A stretch of 64,000 nt of DNA from Sulfitobacter sp. W027. GTDB lineage: Bacteria; Pseudomonadota; Alphaproteobacteria; Rhodobacterales; Rhodobacteraceae. Of the stretch, positions 1-9,914 are shown one piece after another. The notes under the pieces were generated by a model. The model saw only the letters and a list, made by a program, of their open reading frames with translations, was not told where the DNA came from and searched no databases. The stretch is taken from contig NZ_CP083564.1 in assembly GCF_025143985.1 (NCBI RefSeq), forward strand, positions 3,298,281-3,362,280. Reading direction: 5' to 3'. A program made the translations under genes and the position numbers. Numbering within the stretch: position 1 is the first letter of the stretch; each line of letters begins with the position of its first letter.

Positions 1-947
1 TCAACCGCGCCTGCGACGAGATCTGACAGCGCACCGGGAGGGGTGATGAAACTCTCGCCCGAGATGGTGATCTCCACATCCAGCTGAACACCGAACTCTT
101 TCGCAATCTTATCCGCCTCGCTCCGCAGCCAATCGCTGAGGCTTGCGCCCGAATGGTGGTCGTTGAACCGAATGTTCACCGCGCCACGACACTGCGCCGG
201 GATCACATTGGTGGCCTTGTTGCCGGTGTCGACAGTAACCACAGCCAGCGTCGAAGGATCAAAGTGATCGCTGCCCTGATCCAGCTCATGGCTCGCCAAA
301 CGGTCCATCAGCCGCATCATCGCGGGCAGCGGGTTGTTGGCGCGGTGCGGATAGGCGGCGTGGCCCTGTTTGCCCGTCACCTTGAAATGCGCATTCATCG
401 ACCCGCGCCGCCCGATCTTGATCATGTCGCCCATGGTCTCGGGGCAAGTCGGCTCCCCCACAAGGCAGACATCCATCCGCTCGCCGTTTTCGGCCATATA
501 GTCCAACAGCGCCGTGGTCCCGTCGAGGGCGTCGCCCTCTTCATCCCCGGTGATCGCCAGCACGATGGAGCCATCAGGCGGTGTGTCTTTGACGAAATCA
601 ACCGCCGCCGCAACAAAGGCCGCCACGCCGGATTTCATATCCGTGGTGCCGCGGCCATACATGATGCCGTCTTTGATCTCGGCTCCGAAAGGGGGCATCG
701 ACCAATCAGCCTCATCCCCGATGGGGACCACATCGGTATGGCCGTTAAAGCCAAAAGACTTGGTGTTGCCCTTGTTGCCCCAGCGGGCAAAAAGGTTGCA
801 AATGCCGCCCCGGTCCACGCGCGTGCAGTCGAACCCAGCCGCGCCCAGCACCTCTTCCAGCACTTCCAACGCACCATCGTTAACGGGGGTGACAGAGGCG
901 CAGCGCACCAGTTTTGCGGTGAGATCAACAGGGTCGAGACCGGACAT
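1..947 (-). CDS. dapE: Succinyl-diaminopimelate desuccinylase, 3' end cut by window
   Basis: Zinc-dependent M20-family amidase that hydrolyses N-succinyl-LL-2,6-diaminopimelate to LL-diaminopimelate and succinate, the desuccinylation step of the lysine/peptidoglycan pathway. Reading leftward from an ATG at 947, preceded by AAGGAG, the translation begins [16 protein letters not shown]. It shows the metal-site signatures [19 protein letters not shown] and TGDEEGD, and later VGEPT and [10 protein letters not shown]. About 315 codons are visible and the frame is still open at base 1, so roughly 65 C-terminal residues lie outside. dapD lies 0.8 kb upstream on the same strand, which supports a lysine-pathway role. 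The identification rests on family motifs and is firm. Confidence 0.95.
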   Translation of the reverse strand, partial: MSGLDPVDLTAKLVRCASVTPVNDGALEVLEEVLGAAGFDCTRVDRGGICNLFARWGNKGNTKSFGFNGHTDVVPIGDEADWSMPPFGAEIKDGIMYGRGTTDMKSGVAAFVAAAVDFVKDTPPDGSIVLAITGDEEGDALDGTTALLDYMAENGERMDVCLVGEPTCPETMGDMIKIGRRGSMNAHFKVTGKQGHAAYPHRANNPLPAMMRLMDRLASHELDQGSDHFDPSTLAVVTVDTGNKATNVIPAQCRGAVNIRFNDHHSGASLSDWLRSEADKIAKEFGVQLDVEITISGESFITPPGALSDLVAGAV

Positions 948-1048
948 ATCGGCTCCTTTTCAGGGGTTATCGCTTGTCCGGTAACTTGTGTGGGCAAATC
1001 GCGCCGATGCCAAGGGGGCGCTATGCAATTCACTGTGTATTGCTATCG

Positions 1049-1387
1049 TCAATCGAAAAACGGGGTCATCTGTGCGACGATGACTGAGTTTTCTTCCAAT
1101 GCGCGCTGCATCAGCTCACGCTCTTCGGCGTCTATTTCTTGACCCTCGGCCTCACGCTCTTCGAGCGTGCCATAGCCGGTCACGTCAAGCGGATTGGTGT
1201 CGGCCTGTTTCAGGATCGCAACGGTCTCGCGCACGGCCTCGGCCTCATCTATGCCAGAGGCGAAACACATCAGCGCAGCACCTGTCGCCTTGTCGGGCAG
1301 GCCATCGCCATCCTTGCGGCCGATTTGAACCAATAGGGTAAAGACCTGCTGGCGCGAGGGTTTCTTGTTTTTCTTGGGTTCAGACAT
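1049..1387 (-). CDS. Conserved-looking small acidic protein between dapD and dapE
   Basis: A 112-residue soluble protein that I do not recognise. It starts with a lysine-rich segment (MSEPKKNKKPSRQQVF) followed by an acidic, helix-prone body ending in QMTPFFD. There is no signal peptide, membrane span or cysteine pair. Residues about 75-100 are rich in Glu and could form an amphipathic helix. It lies on the dapE strand, about 100 bases upstream of dapE, and may be cotranscribed with it. Codon use resembles the neighbours, so it is probably a real gene, but no function can be assigned from the sequence. Confidence 0.75.
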   Translation of the reverse strand: MSEPKKNKKPSRQQVFTLLVQIGRKDGDGLPDKATGAALMCFASGIDEAEAVRETVAILKQADTNPLDVTGYGTLEEREAEGQEIDAEERELMQRALEENSVIVAQMTPFFD

Positions 1388-1462
1388 GATGAGGGCCGCC
1401 GATTGCTTTCGGCAGCCCTAACCTTTTCGCTCAGATTTGGAAAGGGGCCGCGCCCCCCGCCG

Positions 1463-1717
1463 TTAGGTCCTGCCGCGAACCAATCGTGTGACCCAGATCA
1501 ACAGGCAGGCACCGATGATACCCACTACAAGTTGACCGAACCAACCGCCCAGCGTGCTGCCGACGATCAGAACCAAGAGCCAGTTCGCGACCAAGGCACC
1601 AACGATGCCGAGGATAATGTTCATGATCAGACCCATGTCCGACTTCATGATTTTTTCTGCGATCCAGCCTGCGAGGCCGCCTACGATGATTGCGGCAAAC
1701 CAACCGATACCTGTCAT
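1463..1717 (-). CDS. GlsB/YeaQ/YmgE-family small membrane protein
   Basis: An 84-residue, very hydrophobic protein of the transglycosylase-associated (GlsB/YeaQ/YmgE) family. Three membrane segments are visible: residues about 3-17 with GWFAAIIVGGLAGWIAEKI, about 28-50 with IMNIILGIVGALVANWLL, and about 55-75. The glycine-rich GGLAGWIAEKIM and the ILGIVGALVANW stretch are family hallmarks. Members are stress-associated inner-membrane proteins of unresolved biochemical function. It sits downstream of dapD on the same strand, but a 56-base gap means cotranscription is uncertain. An AAGGAG-like site precedes the ATG at 1717. Confidence 0.85.
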   Translation of the reverse strand: MTGIGWFAAIIVGGLAGWIAEKIMKSDMGLIMNIILGIVGALVANWLLVLIVGSTLGGWFGQLVVGIIGACLLIWVTRLVRGRT

Positions 1718-1773
1718 GTCGTTAATCTCCTTTAAATTCAGGGATCAACGCCATGACCAGGCATTTGGTTCCA

Positions 1774-2601
1774 TCAGTCGCGCAGCAGCTCGTTGATCGA
1801 GGTCTTGGAGCGGGTCTTGGCATCCACCCGTTTGACGATCACGGCGCAATAAAGGTTCACGTTGTTCTTGGAGGGCATGGAGCCCGCCACGACAACCGAC
1901 CCTGCGGGCACTTCGCCATACATGATCTCACCGGTTTCGCGGTCCACGATCTTGGTCGACTGGCCGATGAACACGCCCATGCCCAGCACCGAACCTTCGC
2001 GCACGATGCAGCCTTCGACGACTTCCGAACGCGCGCCGATAAAACAATTGTCTTCGATGATGGTCGGGCCTGCCTGCATCGGCTCCAACACGCCGCCAAT
2101 GCCGACGCCGCCCGAGAGGTGAACGTTCTTGCCGATCTGGGCGCAGCTGCCAACGGTCGCCCATGTGTCAACCATGGTGCCGCTGTCCACATAGGCGCCG
2201 ATGTTCACGAAAGACGGCATCAACACCACACCCGGTGCGATAAAGGCCGAGCGGCGCACGACGCAGTTCGGCACGGCGCGGAAACCGGCCTCTTTCCACT
2301 CGGCATCGCCCCAGCCTTTGAACTTGCTGTCGACCTTGTCCCACCAGCCAGCGCCCTGCGGGCCGCCCTCTTGATGCTCCATATCCTTGATGCGGAAGCC
2401 CAGCAGCACGGCCTTCTTGGCCCATTGGTTGACCTTCCAGTTGCCCTCGTCTTGCTTTTCGGCCACGCGCAGCTTGCCGCTGTCGAGCGCGTTCAGCGTC
2501 TCTTCGATGGCGTCGCGGGTCTCTCCGGTGGTGGCGGATGTGATCTGGTCGCGGGTATCCCAAGCGGCTTCGATGGCGGTTTCAAGTTGGGCGTTGGACA
2601 T
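1774..2601 (-). CDS. dapD: Tetrahydrodipicolinate N-succinyltransferase
   Basis: Transfers succinyl from succinyl-CoA to the amino group of tetrahydrodipicolinate in the succinylase branch of lysine and meso-diaminopimelate synthesis. The protein has 275 residues, the usual DapD length. The N-terminal helical part ([18 protein letters not shown]) is followed by a left-handed beta-helix of hexapeptide repeats, seen in [20 protein letters not shown] and [11 protein letters not shown]. The ATG at 2601 is preferred over a TTG two codons upstream because a GGAG lies about 9 bases before it. It shares a strand with dapE. Confidence 0.96.
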   Translation of the reverse strand: MSNAQLETAIEAAWDTRDQITSATTGETRDAIEETLNALDSGKLRVAEKQDEGNWKVNQWAKKAVLLGFRIKDMEHQEGGPQGAGWWDKVDSKFKGWGDAEWKEAGFRAVPNCVVRRSAFIAPGVVLMPSFVNIGAYVDSGTMVDTWATVGSCAQIGKNVHLSGGVGIGGVLEPMQAGPTIIEDNCFIGARSEVVEGCIVREGSVLGMGVFIGQSTKIVDRETGEIMYGEVPAGSVVVAGSMPSKNNVNLYCAVIVKRVDAKTRSKTSINELLRD

Positions 2602-2772
2602 GGGCAAGTCTCCGAATGTGAAAAGGCCTTTTGAGGGCTATAGCCTTGCACCGCCAAGGGTGCAATTGCCGGGCAAAGTGAGGCGTGGTCATTCTGCGAC
2701 CAACAAGGCATGTTGACCTGAACGCCCATCGCGCCACCTGAGCCAAGCCCTAGACCAAGGAAAGACCCGAGG

Positions 2773-3630
2773 ATGAACGAGGACCACCGCCACCCGCTGC
2801 GCCGCGCCACCGTTGACCGTGCCAAGGCCGAAGACGCGCCCGACACGCCACAGACCCGCGCGCCTGCCTATCGCCTGGCCTTTACCGACGACGACTTCAT
2901 GTGCCGCGAAGAGCTGCGCCCGGTGCGTCTGCAACTGGAACTGCTCAAGCCCGAACTGCTGCTCGATGCCCATGGCATCCAATCAACCATTGTGCTGTTC
3001 GGCGGGGCACGCATTCCCGAACCCGCACAGAAACACACCGCCCGCACCAAGACGCTGGCCGATCTTTCGCGTTTTTATGATGAGACCCGCACCTTTGCCC
3101 GGTTGATGACCGAAAAGTCTATGGAGACCGGCGGCGTGGAGAACGTCATCGTCACCGGCGGGGGACCGGGTGTGATGGAGGCGGGCAACCGCGGCGCGCT
3201 GGATGCAGGCGGCCATTCCATCGGCCTGAACATCGTGCTGCCGTTTGAGCAGGCACCCAACGAATATGTCACGCCGGAGCTTTGCTTTAACTTCCACTAT
3301 TTCGCGATCCGCAAGATGCACTTCCTGATGCGCGCCCGCGCGATCTGCGTCTTCCCCGGTGGTTTCGGCACCATGGACGAGCTGTTTGAGGCGCTGACCC
3401 TGATCCAGACAGGCCGGATGAATCGCGTGCCCTTCCTCCTGTTCGGGCGTGAGTTCTGGGAAAAGATCATTAACTGGGACGCGCTGGCCGATGCCGGAAC
3501 GATCTCTGCCGAAGACCTCGACCTGTTCCGCTTTGTCGAAAGCGCGGATGAGGCGATGGAAGTGATCGACAATTGGGAAACCGCCCCCGCCCGAGAGCAT
3601 GTGCCGGGCCGGGAGGAAGTAGAGAACTGA
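2773..3630 (+). CDS. LOG-family nucleotide 5'-monophosphate phosphoribohydrolase
   Basis: A 285-residue protein of the TIGR00730/LOG family, often mislabelled lysine decarboxylase. Members cleave the N-glycosidic bond of nucleoside or cytokinin-riboside 5'-monophosphates, releasing the base and ribose phosphate. The two diagnostic motifs are present: TGGGPGVMEAGNRGA (about residues 129-143) and PGGFGTMDE (about 194-202), forming the Rossmann-fold active site. An N-terminal extension of about 70 residues makes it longer than the minimal family length, as in other alphaproteobacterial members. It is divergent from dapD with its own ~170-base upstream region. The exact substrate cannot be read from the sequence. 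Confidence 0.88.
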   Translation: MNEDHRHPLRRATVDRAKAEDAPDTPQTRAPAYRLAFTDDDFMCREELRPVRLQLELLKPELLLDAHGIQSTIVLFGGARIPEPAQKHTARTKTLADLSRFYDETRTFARLMTEKSMETGGVENVIVTGGGPGVMEAGNRGALDAGGHSIGLNIVLPFEQAPNEYVTPELCFNFHYFAIRKMHFLMRARAICVFPGGFGTMDELFEALTLIQTGRMNRVPFLLFGREFWEKIINWDALADAGTISAEDLDLFRFVESADEAMEVIDNWETAPAREHVPGREEVEN

Positions 3631-3683
3631 GCCACATTGCTTCTTAAGCAGGCAACCAGTTTTCGACGGGTCGGCTAAGGAGC

Positions 3684-3708
3684 GGGTCGGTGCCCTCGGC
3701 ACCGGCCC
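3684..3708. terminator. Hairpin between convergent genes
   Basis: An 11-bp stem (3684-3694 with 3698-3708, one G-T wobble) with a 3-base CTC loop lies between the ends of the LOG gene and the nitronate monooxygenase-like gene, which converge here. There is no clear T-run on either side, so it is at best a non-canonical bidirectional terminator or a 3'-end stabiliser. Confidence 0.5.
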
Positions 3709-3714
3709 GGACGC

Positions 3715-4680
3715 CTAGCGCAAGAAGCGCTGCGCTAATGAGGCCTCTGCACCACCTACGATATCACGCAGGATATCTGCAGCGGGTTTTACATCTCGGA
3801 TCAGCCCTGCAACCTCTCCAACGAAGGCGTTGGCAGTGCGGGCATCGCCCTTCGCCACCGCCGATTGCCAGCGCGGCAACTCCTGATCCAGCGCCGCGCG
3901 CAGCCCTTTGGGATCGTCATGCCAGCGGTCGGTGAATGCATTGCGCAGCACCCGACCCGTATAGCGCTCGGGCCAGTCATAGCCGCGCATGATGTCGGTC
4001 ACCGTACTGCGCAGCGTGTCATCGCCGCTCGCTTTGATCGCTGCCTCAAGCATAGCGGGATGCACCAGCGCCTCTTCTGACGCCCAGAAACGTGAGCCCA
4101 CGACCACCCCATCGGCCCCCAGCATCAGTGCTGCCGCCAGCCCGCGCCCATCGCCCACGCCACCTGCGGCACAAAGCAGCGTGTCAGGTGCGTGGCGGGC
4201 AATGTAATCGGCAATCTCGGGGACCAGCGTGAAAGTCGCGCGCTTCTCACCATGGCCCCCGGCCTCGGACCCCTGCGCAACGATGATCTCGGCCCCCAAG
4301 TCAATCGCGTGGACCGCGTCGCGCAGCGTTTGCACCTGACAGATCAGCGGTACCTTTGCCTCGCGGATTTGGGGCACGAACTCTGCCGGATCACCGAAAG
4401 AAAGAAAGACCGCTGCCGGATCGCGGGCGAGGACCTGCTCCAGCGCCTGCGGATGCTCGCGCAGCTTCCAAGTGATGAAGCCGCAGCCGACCGACTGATT
4501 GCCCGCCAGATCCTGCTGCTCAGCAATCCATTCGCCGGAATCGTAAGCGCCACCGATCATCCCCAAGCCCCCGGCACCTGAGACCGCCGCCGCCAGCCGC
4601 CCGCCCGCCGCAAAGGCCATCGGCGCTTGGATGATGGGGTGGCTGATCCCCAGCCGCTCGGTCAATCGCGTGCTTAACAT
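3715..4680 (-). CDS. Nitronate monooxygenase-like FMN protein
   Basis: A 321-residue TIM-barrel flavoprotein of the nitronate monooxygenase (2-nitropropane dioxygenase) family. It begins MLSTRLTERLGISHPIIQAPM. It contains AQGSEAGGHGEKR (FMN/substrate site with the family His, about residues 171-183) and the phosphate-binding stretch CAAGGVGDGRGLAAALMLGADGVVVGSRF. Family members oxidise alkyl nitronates to carbonyl compounds. The ATG at 4680 lies 4 bases after the stop of the GMC oxidoreductase gene, so the two are translationally close and probably cotranscribed. Longer upstream starts would run into that gene. The physiological substrate is unknown. Confidence 0.85.
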   Translation of the reverse strand: MLSTRLTERLGISHPIIQAPMAFAAGGRLAAAVSGAGGLGMIGGAYDSGEWIAEQQDLAGNQSVGCGFITWKLREHPQALEQVLARDPAAVFLSFGDPAEFVPQIREAKVPLICQVQTLRDAVHAIDLGAEIIVAQGSEAGGHGEKRATFTLVPEIADYIARHAPDTLLCAAGGVGDGRGLAAALMLGADGVVVGSRFWASEEALVHPAMLEAAIKASGDDTLRSTVTDIMRGYDWPERYTGRVLRNAFTDRWHDDPKGLRAALDQELPRWQSAVAKGDARTANAFVGEVAGLIRDVKPAADILRDIVGGAEASLAQRFLR

Positions 4681-4684
4681 ACCG

Positions 4685-6298
4685 TCACCGCCCCGCCAAA
4701 ATCGCGTCGGCAGCCTTTTCGGCAATCATCACCGTGGGCGATGCCGTGTTGCCCGATACGATCTTGGGCATGATCGACGCATCAATCACCCGCAGCCCGC
4801 GCAGCCCATGAACCCGCAGATCGGAATCGACCACGGCCATCGGATCACTGCCCATCTTGCAGGTGCCAACGGGGTGAAAGATCGTCGTGGCAATATCGCG
4901 CGCTTTGTCGAGCAGGTCTTCGTCGCTCTGCACAGCAGGGCCGGGCAAGATTTCCTCGGGCGCGTAGGGGTGAAGCGCCTTTGCTGTCATGATGTGCCGC
5001 GCTTGTTTCATCGCCGTAACCGCCACGCGCTTGTCGCTTTCGGTAGAGAGGTAGTTGAGGCGAATGTCGGGTTGCACGGCACTGTCGCGGCTGGTCAGGT
5101 GGCAACTGCCGATGCTCTCAGGCCGCAGGTTACAGACCGAAACGGTGATCGCCGGGAAGGGATGCAGCGGATCGCCCAGCTTGTCGGTCGACAGGGGCTG
5201 CACGTGGTATTCCAGATCGGGCGTCTCCAACGCGGGGTCGGACTTGGTGAACATGCCGAACTGGCTGGGTGCCATCGCCAAAGGACCGCTGCGCCGCATG
5301 AGATATTCCAGCCCCATCCGTCCCTTGCCCCACAGCGAATGGGTCATCGTGTTGAGCGTCTTGGTGTTCTGCACCTTGTAGACGGTACGAATTTGCAGAT
5401 GGTCCTGAAGGTTTTCCCCCACGCCGGGCAGCTCATGCAGCGTGGTGATCCCCATGCCACTCAAAAGCTCACTCTGCCCGATGCCCGAGAGTTCTAGGAT
5501 TTTGGGCGAGTTGATCGCCCCGGCGGCCAAGAGCACCTCCCCCTCGGCCACGGCCCGCAGGGCGCGGCCCTTATGGGTGAAACGTACGCCGGTCACACGC
5601 TTGCCCTCAAGGATCAGCCCATTGGTATGGGCATGGGTCATCACCCGAAGATTGGGGCGCTGCATCGCCGGGCGGAGGAAGCCGCGCGCGGTGTTCCAGC
5701 GCACGCCGTCCTTTTGGTTCACTTCGAAAAAGCCCGATCCTTCGTTGTCGCCGTCATTGAAATCGGCACGCGGTTCGATCCCGAACTCCCGCGCCCCGTC
5801 TTGCACGGCCTCCAGAATGTCCCACCGCAGACGCTGCTTGCTGACCTTCCACTCGCCCCCCGTGCGGTGCATGTCATTATCGCCCGCGTGGTGATCTTCG
5901 GACTTCAGGAAATAGGGCAGAACATCGTCCCAGCTCCACCCGGTATTACCAAGCTGCCGCCAATGGTCATAGTCCGCCGCCTGCCCACGCATGTAAATCA
6001 TGCCATTCACCGAAGAGCAGCCACCCAACACCTTGCCGCGGGGATAGGCCAGAGAGCGTCCGTTCAACCCCGGCTCAGGGGCGGTTTTCATCATCCAATC
6101 GGTGCGCGGATTGCCGATGCAGTAAAGATAGCCCACCGGCACCTTGACCCAGTGGTAATTGTCATCCCCCCCGGCCTCGAGCAACAAAACCTTATTGGCG
6201 GGATCGGCGCTGAGACGGTTGGCAAGTACACAGCCCGCAGTGCCCGCGCCGACGATGATATAGTCATAGCGACCTTCTAGCTGTGTTTCATCGTGCAT
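4685..6298 (-). CDS. GMC-family FAD-dependent oxidoreductase (choline-dehydrogenase-like)
   Basis: A 537-residue glucose-methanol-choline family flavoenzyme. The ADP-binding Rossmann motif YIIVGAGTAGCVLANRLS is near residues 13-30. The GMC signature area GGCSSVNGMIYMRG lies near residues 92-105. The C-terminal catalytic region has HPVGTCKMG and SGNTASPTVMIAEKAAD, which supply the active-site His and the His/Asn partner. Members oxidise alcohols and related C-OH substrates. BetA itself is a close relative, but no betaine genes (betB, betI, betC) surround it, so I give no symbol. It is first in a two-gene operon with the nitronate monooxygenase-like gene. Confidence 0.88.
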   Translation of the reverse strand: MHDETQLEGRYDYIIVGAGTAGCVLANRLSADPANKVLLLEAGGDDNYHWVKVPVGYLYCIGNPRTDWMMKTAPEPGLNGRSLAYPRGKVLGGCSSVNGMIYMRGQAADYDHWRQLGNTGWSWDDVLPYFLKSEDHHAGDNDMHRTGGEWKVSKQRLRWDILEAVQDGAREFGIEPRADFNDGDNEGSGFFEVNQKDGVRWNTARGFLRPAMQRPNLRVMTHAHTNGLILEGKRVTGVRFTHKGRALRAVAEGEVLLAAGAINSPKILELSGIGQSELLSGMGITTLHELPGVGENLQDHLQIRTVYKVQNTKTLNTMTHSLWGKGRMGLEYLMRRSGPLAMAPSQFGMFTKSDPALETPDLEYHVQPLSTDKLGDPLHPFPAITVSVCNLRPESIGSCHLTSRDSAVQPDIRLNYLSTESDKRVAVTAMKQARHIMTAKALHPYAPEEILPGPAVQSDEDLLDKARDIATTIFHPVGTCKMGSDPMAVVDSDLRVHGLRGLRVIDASIMPKIVSGNTASPTVMIAEKAADAILAGR

Positions 6299-6565
6299 GG
6301 TGACCCTCTCCCGATATCCCGCAACATTGGTAGAGCGCCGGGCGGCAGGTCACAATCCCTGCCGTAATTTCGCGCTATCCCCCCCGCGCCACCTGACTTT
6401 TGCTCCAAAGCCACAATCTTCGCTCTTCGTGCCCGAACTGCATCCGTTTGTTGCTTTTTTTGACCCGCAGGTGAATATGGCCGGATTGGACATATTGCCC
6501 CACGGCGCTAGACTTTTCCCGGGGGGAAGAAAACTTCGTCGCCTTTTGGTGGCCACATACGAAGG

Positions 6566-9500
6566 TTGAAACTGTTGCGGCGACCCGAATTTATATTGTT
6601 TCTCGGATGTCTCGCCATCACCTTTGGGGTGTTCCTCTATAGCAGTCGCAGCAACGACGCTGCCGCCGAACGGGCCTTTGATCGAATTGCTGAAGAAAGT
6701 CTGCAAAGCCTCGACGCGCGCATGCATACCTACCTGCAAAGCCTCAACGGTATCGCCGCCTTTATGAACGCCTCTAACGAGGTGACCGCCCGCGACTTTG
6801 CGCATTACGTCGACACGCTTGAGATCGACACCTTTTTGCCCGGCATCAATGGCATCGGCTTTGTTGCCCCCGTGGCCAGAGGGACCGAGGATGCTTTCGT
6901 CAAAGAGGTTACCGCGCTCGGCATCGAAAATTTCCGAATCCATCCAAATACCGGCAATGCCGAGAAGATGGTGATCCAATACATCTACCCCCAAGGCCCA
7001 AATGCGGAGGCCGTGGGCCTCGACATCAGCTTTAACGAAGACCGCCGCCGCGCTGCCCTGCGCGCTCGCGATACTGGAGAGCCGCAGTTAACGCCGCGCA
7101 TCCTGCTGGTACAGGATAAGACCCGGCAGCCCGGTTTCCTTCTGCTTCGCCCGGTCTTTGCCGCCGCCAACAGCCCAGCTCAGAGCACGGCGGGCTTTGC
7201 CGGCTGGGTCTACGCTCCCTTTGTTGGTGCAAACCTTTTGAACGGGCTGACTCCAACGCAGGGAGAGGCCTATGACATCAAAGTTTTCGATGGGCTGACC
7301 ACTGCGCCGGAAAACCGCATTTTTGATAGCACGCCGGAAGGTGCCGAAACTGGCCGCCATAGCATCACCCAGACGATCGAACGCTTTGGCCGGCCTTGGA
7401 CCGTGGTCCATGTCAGCACGCCTCGTTTCGATAGCGCCATGCACAGTGCCGTGCCGGAGATATTGCTCGTTTCGGGTATATTGCTGGCGATCCTTTTCTT
7501 TGTCGCTTTCCGTAGTTTGCGCCAACGCAGCGCGGCGCTTAGCCAGCTTGCCGTCCTGCGCGAACGCCAAATTGACGCCCATGAAGAGGAAAACCGCTCG
7601 GTCATCGAAAACTCTGTGACGCCTGTGTTCCTGCTCGACAGCACGGACCGCGTGCTCTTCGCCAACCAAGCGGCGCTGGTCTGCTTTGGCTATGGACGTG
7701 AAGCGCTCAAGGGCATGGATTTCGCCGACCTCGTTACCGACTTGATTAAAGATCACGACCACGAACAGGTCAATGCTGCGGGCAAGACCTGCTTTGGCCA
7801 GGAACTGAAGCTTGATCTGCAACGCAACAATTGGACCACTCACACCGGCGAGCGGCGTGTGACCGCGATTGTGCGCGATCTCACCTCTGAACTAGCGGTG
7901 CAGGATGAGCTGGCGCGGAACAAAGCGCTCTATGACCTCGCACTTGAAGGTGCGCAGATTGGTGTCTTCGACATCGACCTGCGCACCGGCAAATCCGAGG
8001 TATCGGATACATGGCGGCGCATTCTGGGGATGGCCGATTACGAGCGGTTGACCGACCCGCAGGCGGAATTTTTACGACGTGTTCACCCCGACGATCTGCC
8101 ATTGCTTACCCAAACCGATCAGGCCTGCATCTCTGGGCAGCAAAAACGATCTGTGACCGAATACCGGATGAAGATCGGCACTGGTGAATGGCGCTGGATG
8201 CGCTCTGACGCGGTAGTGACTGGGCGCGACGAAAATGGCATGGCCCTGCGGATGGTCGGCACCCAAACGGATGTGACCGATATCGTCCATGCGCGCAACG
8301 CACTTGAGACCAGCGAACGTCGCTTCCGACAGGTGCTGGCAGTGGCCCCCGTCGGCATGGCGATCCTGGGCGAGGGCGGTGTCTTTAACAGCGTCAACAG
8401 CGCGCTCTGCACGCTTTGTGGCTATAGCGAAGAAGAACTGCTGTCGAATACCAAACTGGGCGATCTGATGCCCGAGAGCGATCTAGACACGCTCTACAAA
8501 GAGGTGCGCGGGCTCGTCGAATCCCGCAGTTCGCAAAACTATCAAGCAGAATACCGCATCACCCATAAGCTCGGCTATGAACGCTGGGGGCTGTTCAACG
8601 TCTCTTGGACTTTCGACAAAAACGCCCGCGGCTATGTCTTTATCGTTCAGATCAACGACATTACGGATCAAAAGAAGCTGGAGCAAATCAAGAGCGAGTT
8701 TGTCTCAACCGTCAGCCATGAGCTGCGCACGCCGCTCACCTCAATCAAAGGGGCCTTGGGCCTGATCGACACCACGGACAACACCCGCCTTCTACCGGCG
8801 CATGTCCGTCTCATTGATATCGCGCGCAGCAATGCCGATCGGCTGTCGCATATCGTGAACGACATTCTCGACCTTGAAAAAATCTCGTCTGGTGAAGTGC
8901 TGTTCGATTTTCACGATGTCGATCTCAGCAGCGTGATCAACGACTCGGTCAATGAAATGTCGCCCTTTGCGATCACACATAACAACACACTGGGCGTACA
9001 ACTGCCCGACAACCCGCTGATGGTCCGGGTGGATGAAAGCCGCACGCGGCAGGTGCTGGCCAACCTGATTTCCAATGCCTGCAAATACTCCGATGCAGAG
9101 TCCGAGGTGCAAATTCGGGCGGAGAGGTTGGGAGACCGGGCGATTGTCTTTATTCAAAACACTGGTCCCGGCGTGCCCGAAAACTTCCGCCCGCGGATCT
9201 TTCAGGCCTTCTCTCAGGCAGATGGATCAGACACCCGCGCCAAGGGCGGCACCGGGCTGGGGCTGAACATCACCCGGCAGATTATCAAACGTCAGGGCGG
9301 CACGATCGGATTTGAGAGCATTCCAAATGGCGTTACCGTCTTTTGGTTCACCTGCCCCATCGCCGATGCAGAATCCGCGCAGGCCCCGTCCCTACCCAAT
9401 TCCCATTTTGGTGAACGGGATACCAAGCTGCGCGTGCTGCACATCGAAGACGATTTGGACTTTGCGGAGGTGATCCGCACCGGGTTGGACAGTGTCGCGG

Positions 9501-9775
9501 ACGTAACCAACGTTAACAACCTTGCACAGGCGCGGCAGATGATCGGTCGGGAAGAGCTTGATGTCGTGATCCTTGATTGGTCCCTGCCAGATGGAGACGC
9601 CCGCTCCCTTCTGGAAGACATCACCCGGCTGCACCCCGCCGCCAAGATCATCAGCCTATCTGCGGATAACAACCGCGAGCCTGACCCTCGCGTCGGGATA
9701 AACCTGATCAAGTCGCGGAGCGGCATCAGTTCGGTGGTCAGCTCGATCACTGGAAACACGGCACGCGCATCTTGA
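6566..9775 (+). CDS. CHASE-domain hybrid sensor histidine kinase with receiver
   Basis: A 1069-residue membrane hybrid kinase. Order: TM1 (about 8-26), periplasmic CHASE domain (about 60-270), TM2 (about 296-316), three PAS regions (about 345-440, 452-575 with a PAC-like VTEYRMKIGTGEWRWMRSD, and 583-702), HisKA with phospho-acceptor H718 in STVSHELRTP, HATPase_c with NLISNACKYSD (N box) and GGTGLGLNI (G box), and a C-terminal receiver with phospho-acceptor D1004 in VILDWSLPDG. CHASE domains bind small extracellular ligands. The start is a TTG at 6566 with GAAGG very close upstream; no ATG occurs before residue 53, so the exact start is uncertain. It opens the signalling cluster. Confidence 0.92.
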   Translation: MKLLRRPEFILFLGCLAITFGVFLYSSRSNDAAAERAFDRIAEESLQSLDARMHTYLQSLNGIAAFMNASNEVTARDFAHYVDTLEIDTFLPGINGIGFVAPVARGTEDAFVKEVTALGIENFRIHPNTGNAEKMVIQYIYPQGPNAEAVGLDISFNEDRRRAALRARDTGEPQLTPRILLVQDKTRQPGFLLLRPVFAAANSPAQSTAGFAGWVYAPFVGANLLNGLTPTQGEAYDIKVFDGLTTAPENRIFDSTPEGAETGRHSITQTIERFGRPWTVVHVSTPRFDSAMHSAVPEILLVSGILLAILFFVAFRSLRQRSAALSQLAVLRERQIDAHEEENRSVIENSVTPVFLLDSTDRVLFANQAALVCFGYGREALKGMDFADLVTDLIKDHDHEQVNAAGKTCFGQELKLDLQRNNWTTHTGERRVTAIVRDLTSELAVQDELARNKALYDLALEGAQIGVFDIDLRTGKSEVSDTWRRILGMADYERLTDPQAEFLRRVHPDDLPLLTQTDQACISGQQKRSVTEYRMKIGTGEWRWMRSDAVVTGRDENGMALRMVGTQTDVTDIVHARNALETSERRFRQVLAVAPVGMAILGEGGVFNSVNSALCTLCGYSEEELLSNTKLGDLMPESDLDTLYKEVRGLVESRSSQNYQAEYRITHKLGYERWGLFNVSWTFDKNARGYVFIVQINDITDQKKLEQIKSEFVSTVSHELRTPLTSIKGALGLIDTTDNTRLLPAHVRLIDIARSNADRLSHIVNDILDLEKISSGEVLFDFHDVDLSSVINDSVNEMSPFAITHNNTLGVQLPDNPLMVRVDESRTRQVLANLISNACKYSDAESEVQIRAERLGDRAIVFIQNTGPGVPENFRPRIFQAFSQADGSDTRAKGGTGLGLNITRQIIKRQGGTIGFESIPNGVTVFWFTCPIADAESAQAPSLPNSHFGERDTKLRVLHIEDDLDFAEVIRTGLDSVADVTNVNNLAQARQMIGREELDVVILDWSLPDGDARSLLEDITRLHPAAKIISLSADNNREPDPRVGINLIKSRSGISSVVSSITGNTARAS

Positions 9776-9914
9776 ATGCTGGCATCTCAGAGAAGTGACG
9801 CTAAAGTGCGACATGCCATATTATTGCCAACATGCTTTGGCAGTTTGATTAAATTACAATGCATAAGTCATGCTACGATTAGCTGCATGTCCGCTTCTGG
9901 GCGAGGATCTACGA

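Noticed and set aside
153..1142. A 329-codon plus-strand frame opposite dapE
   Set aside because: Translation has no recognisable domain, while the minus strand reads a full set of DapE metal-site motifs.
4685..6298. Calling the GMC oxidoreductase betA
   Set aside because: No betB, betI, betC or choline transporter is adjacent, and GMC members vary widely in substrate.
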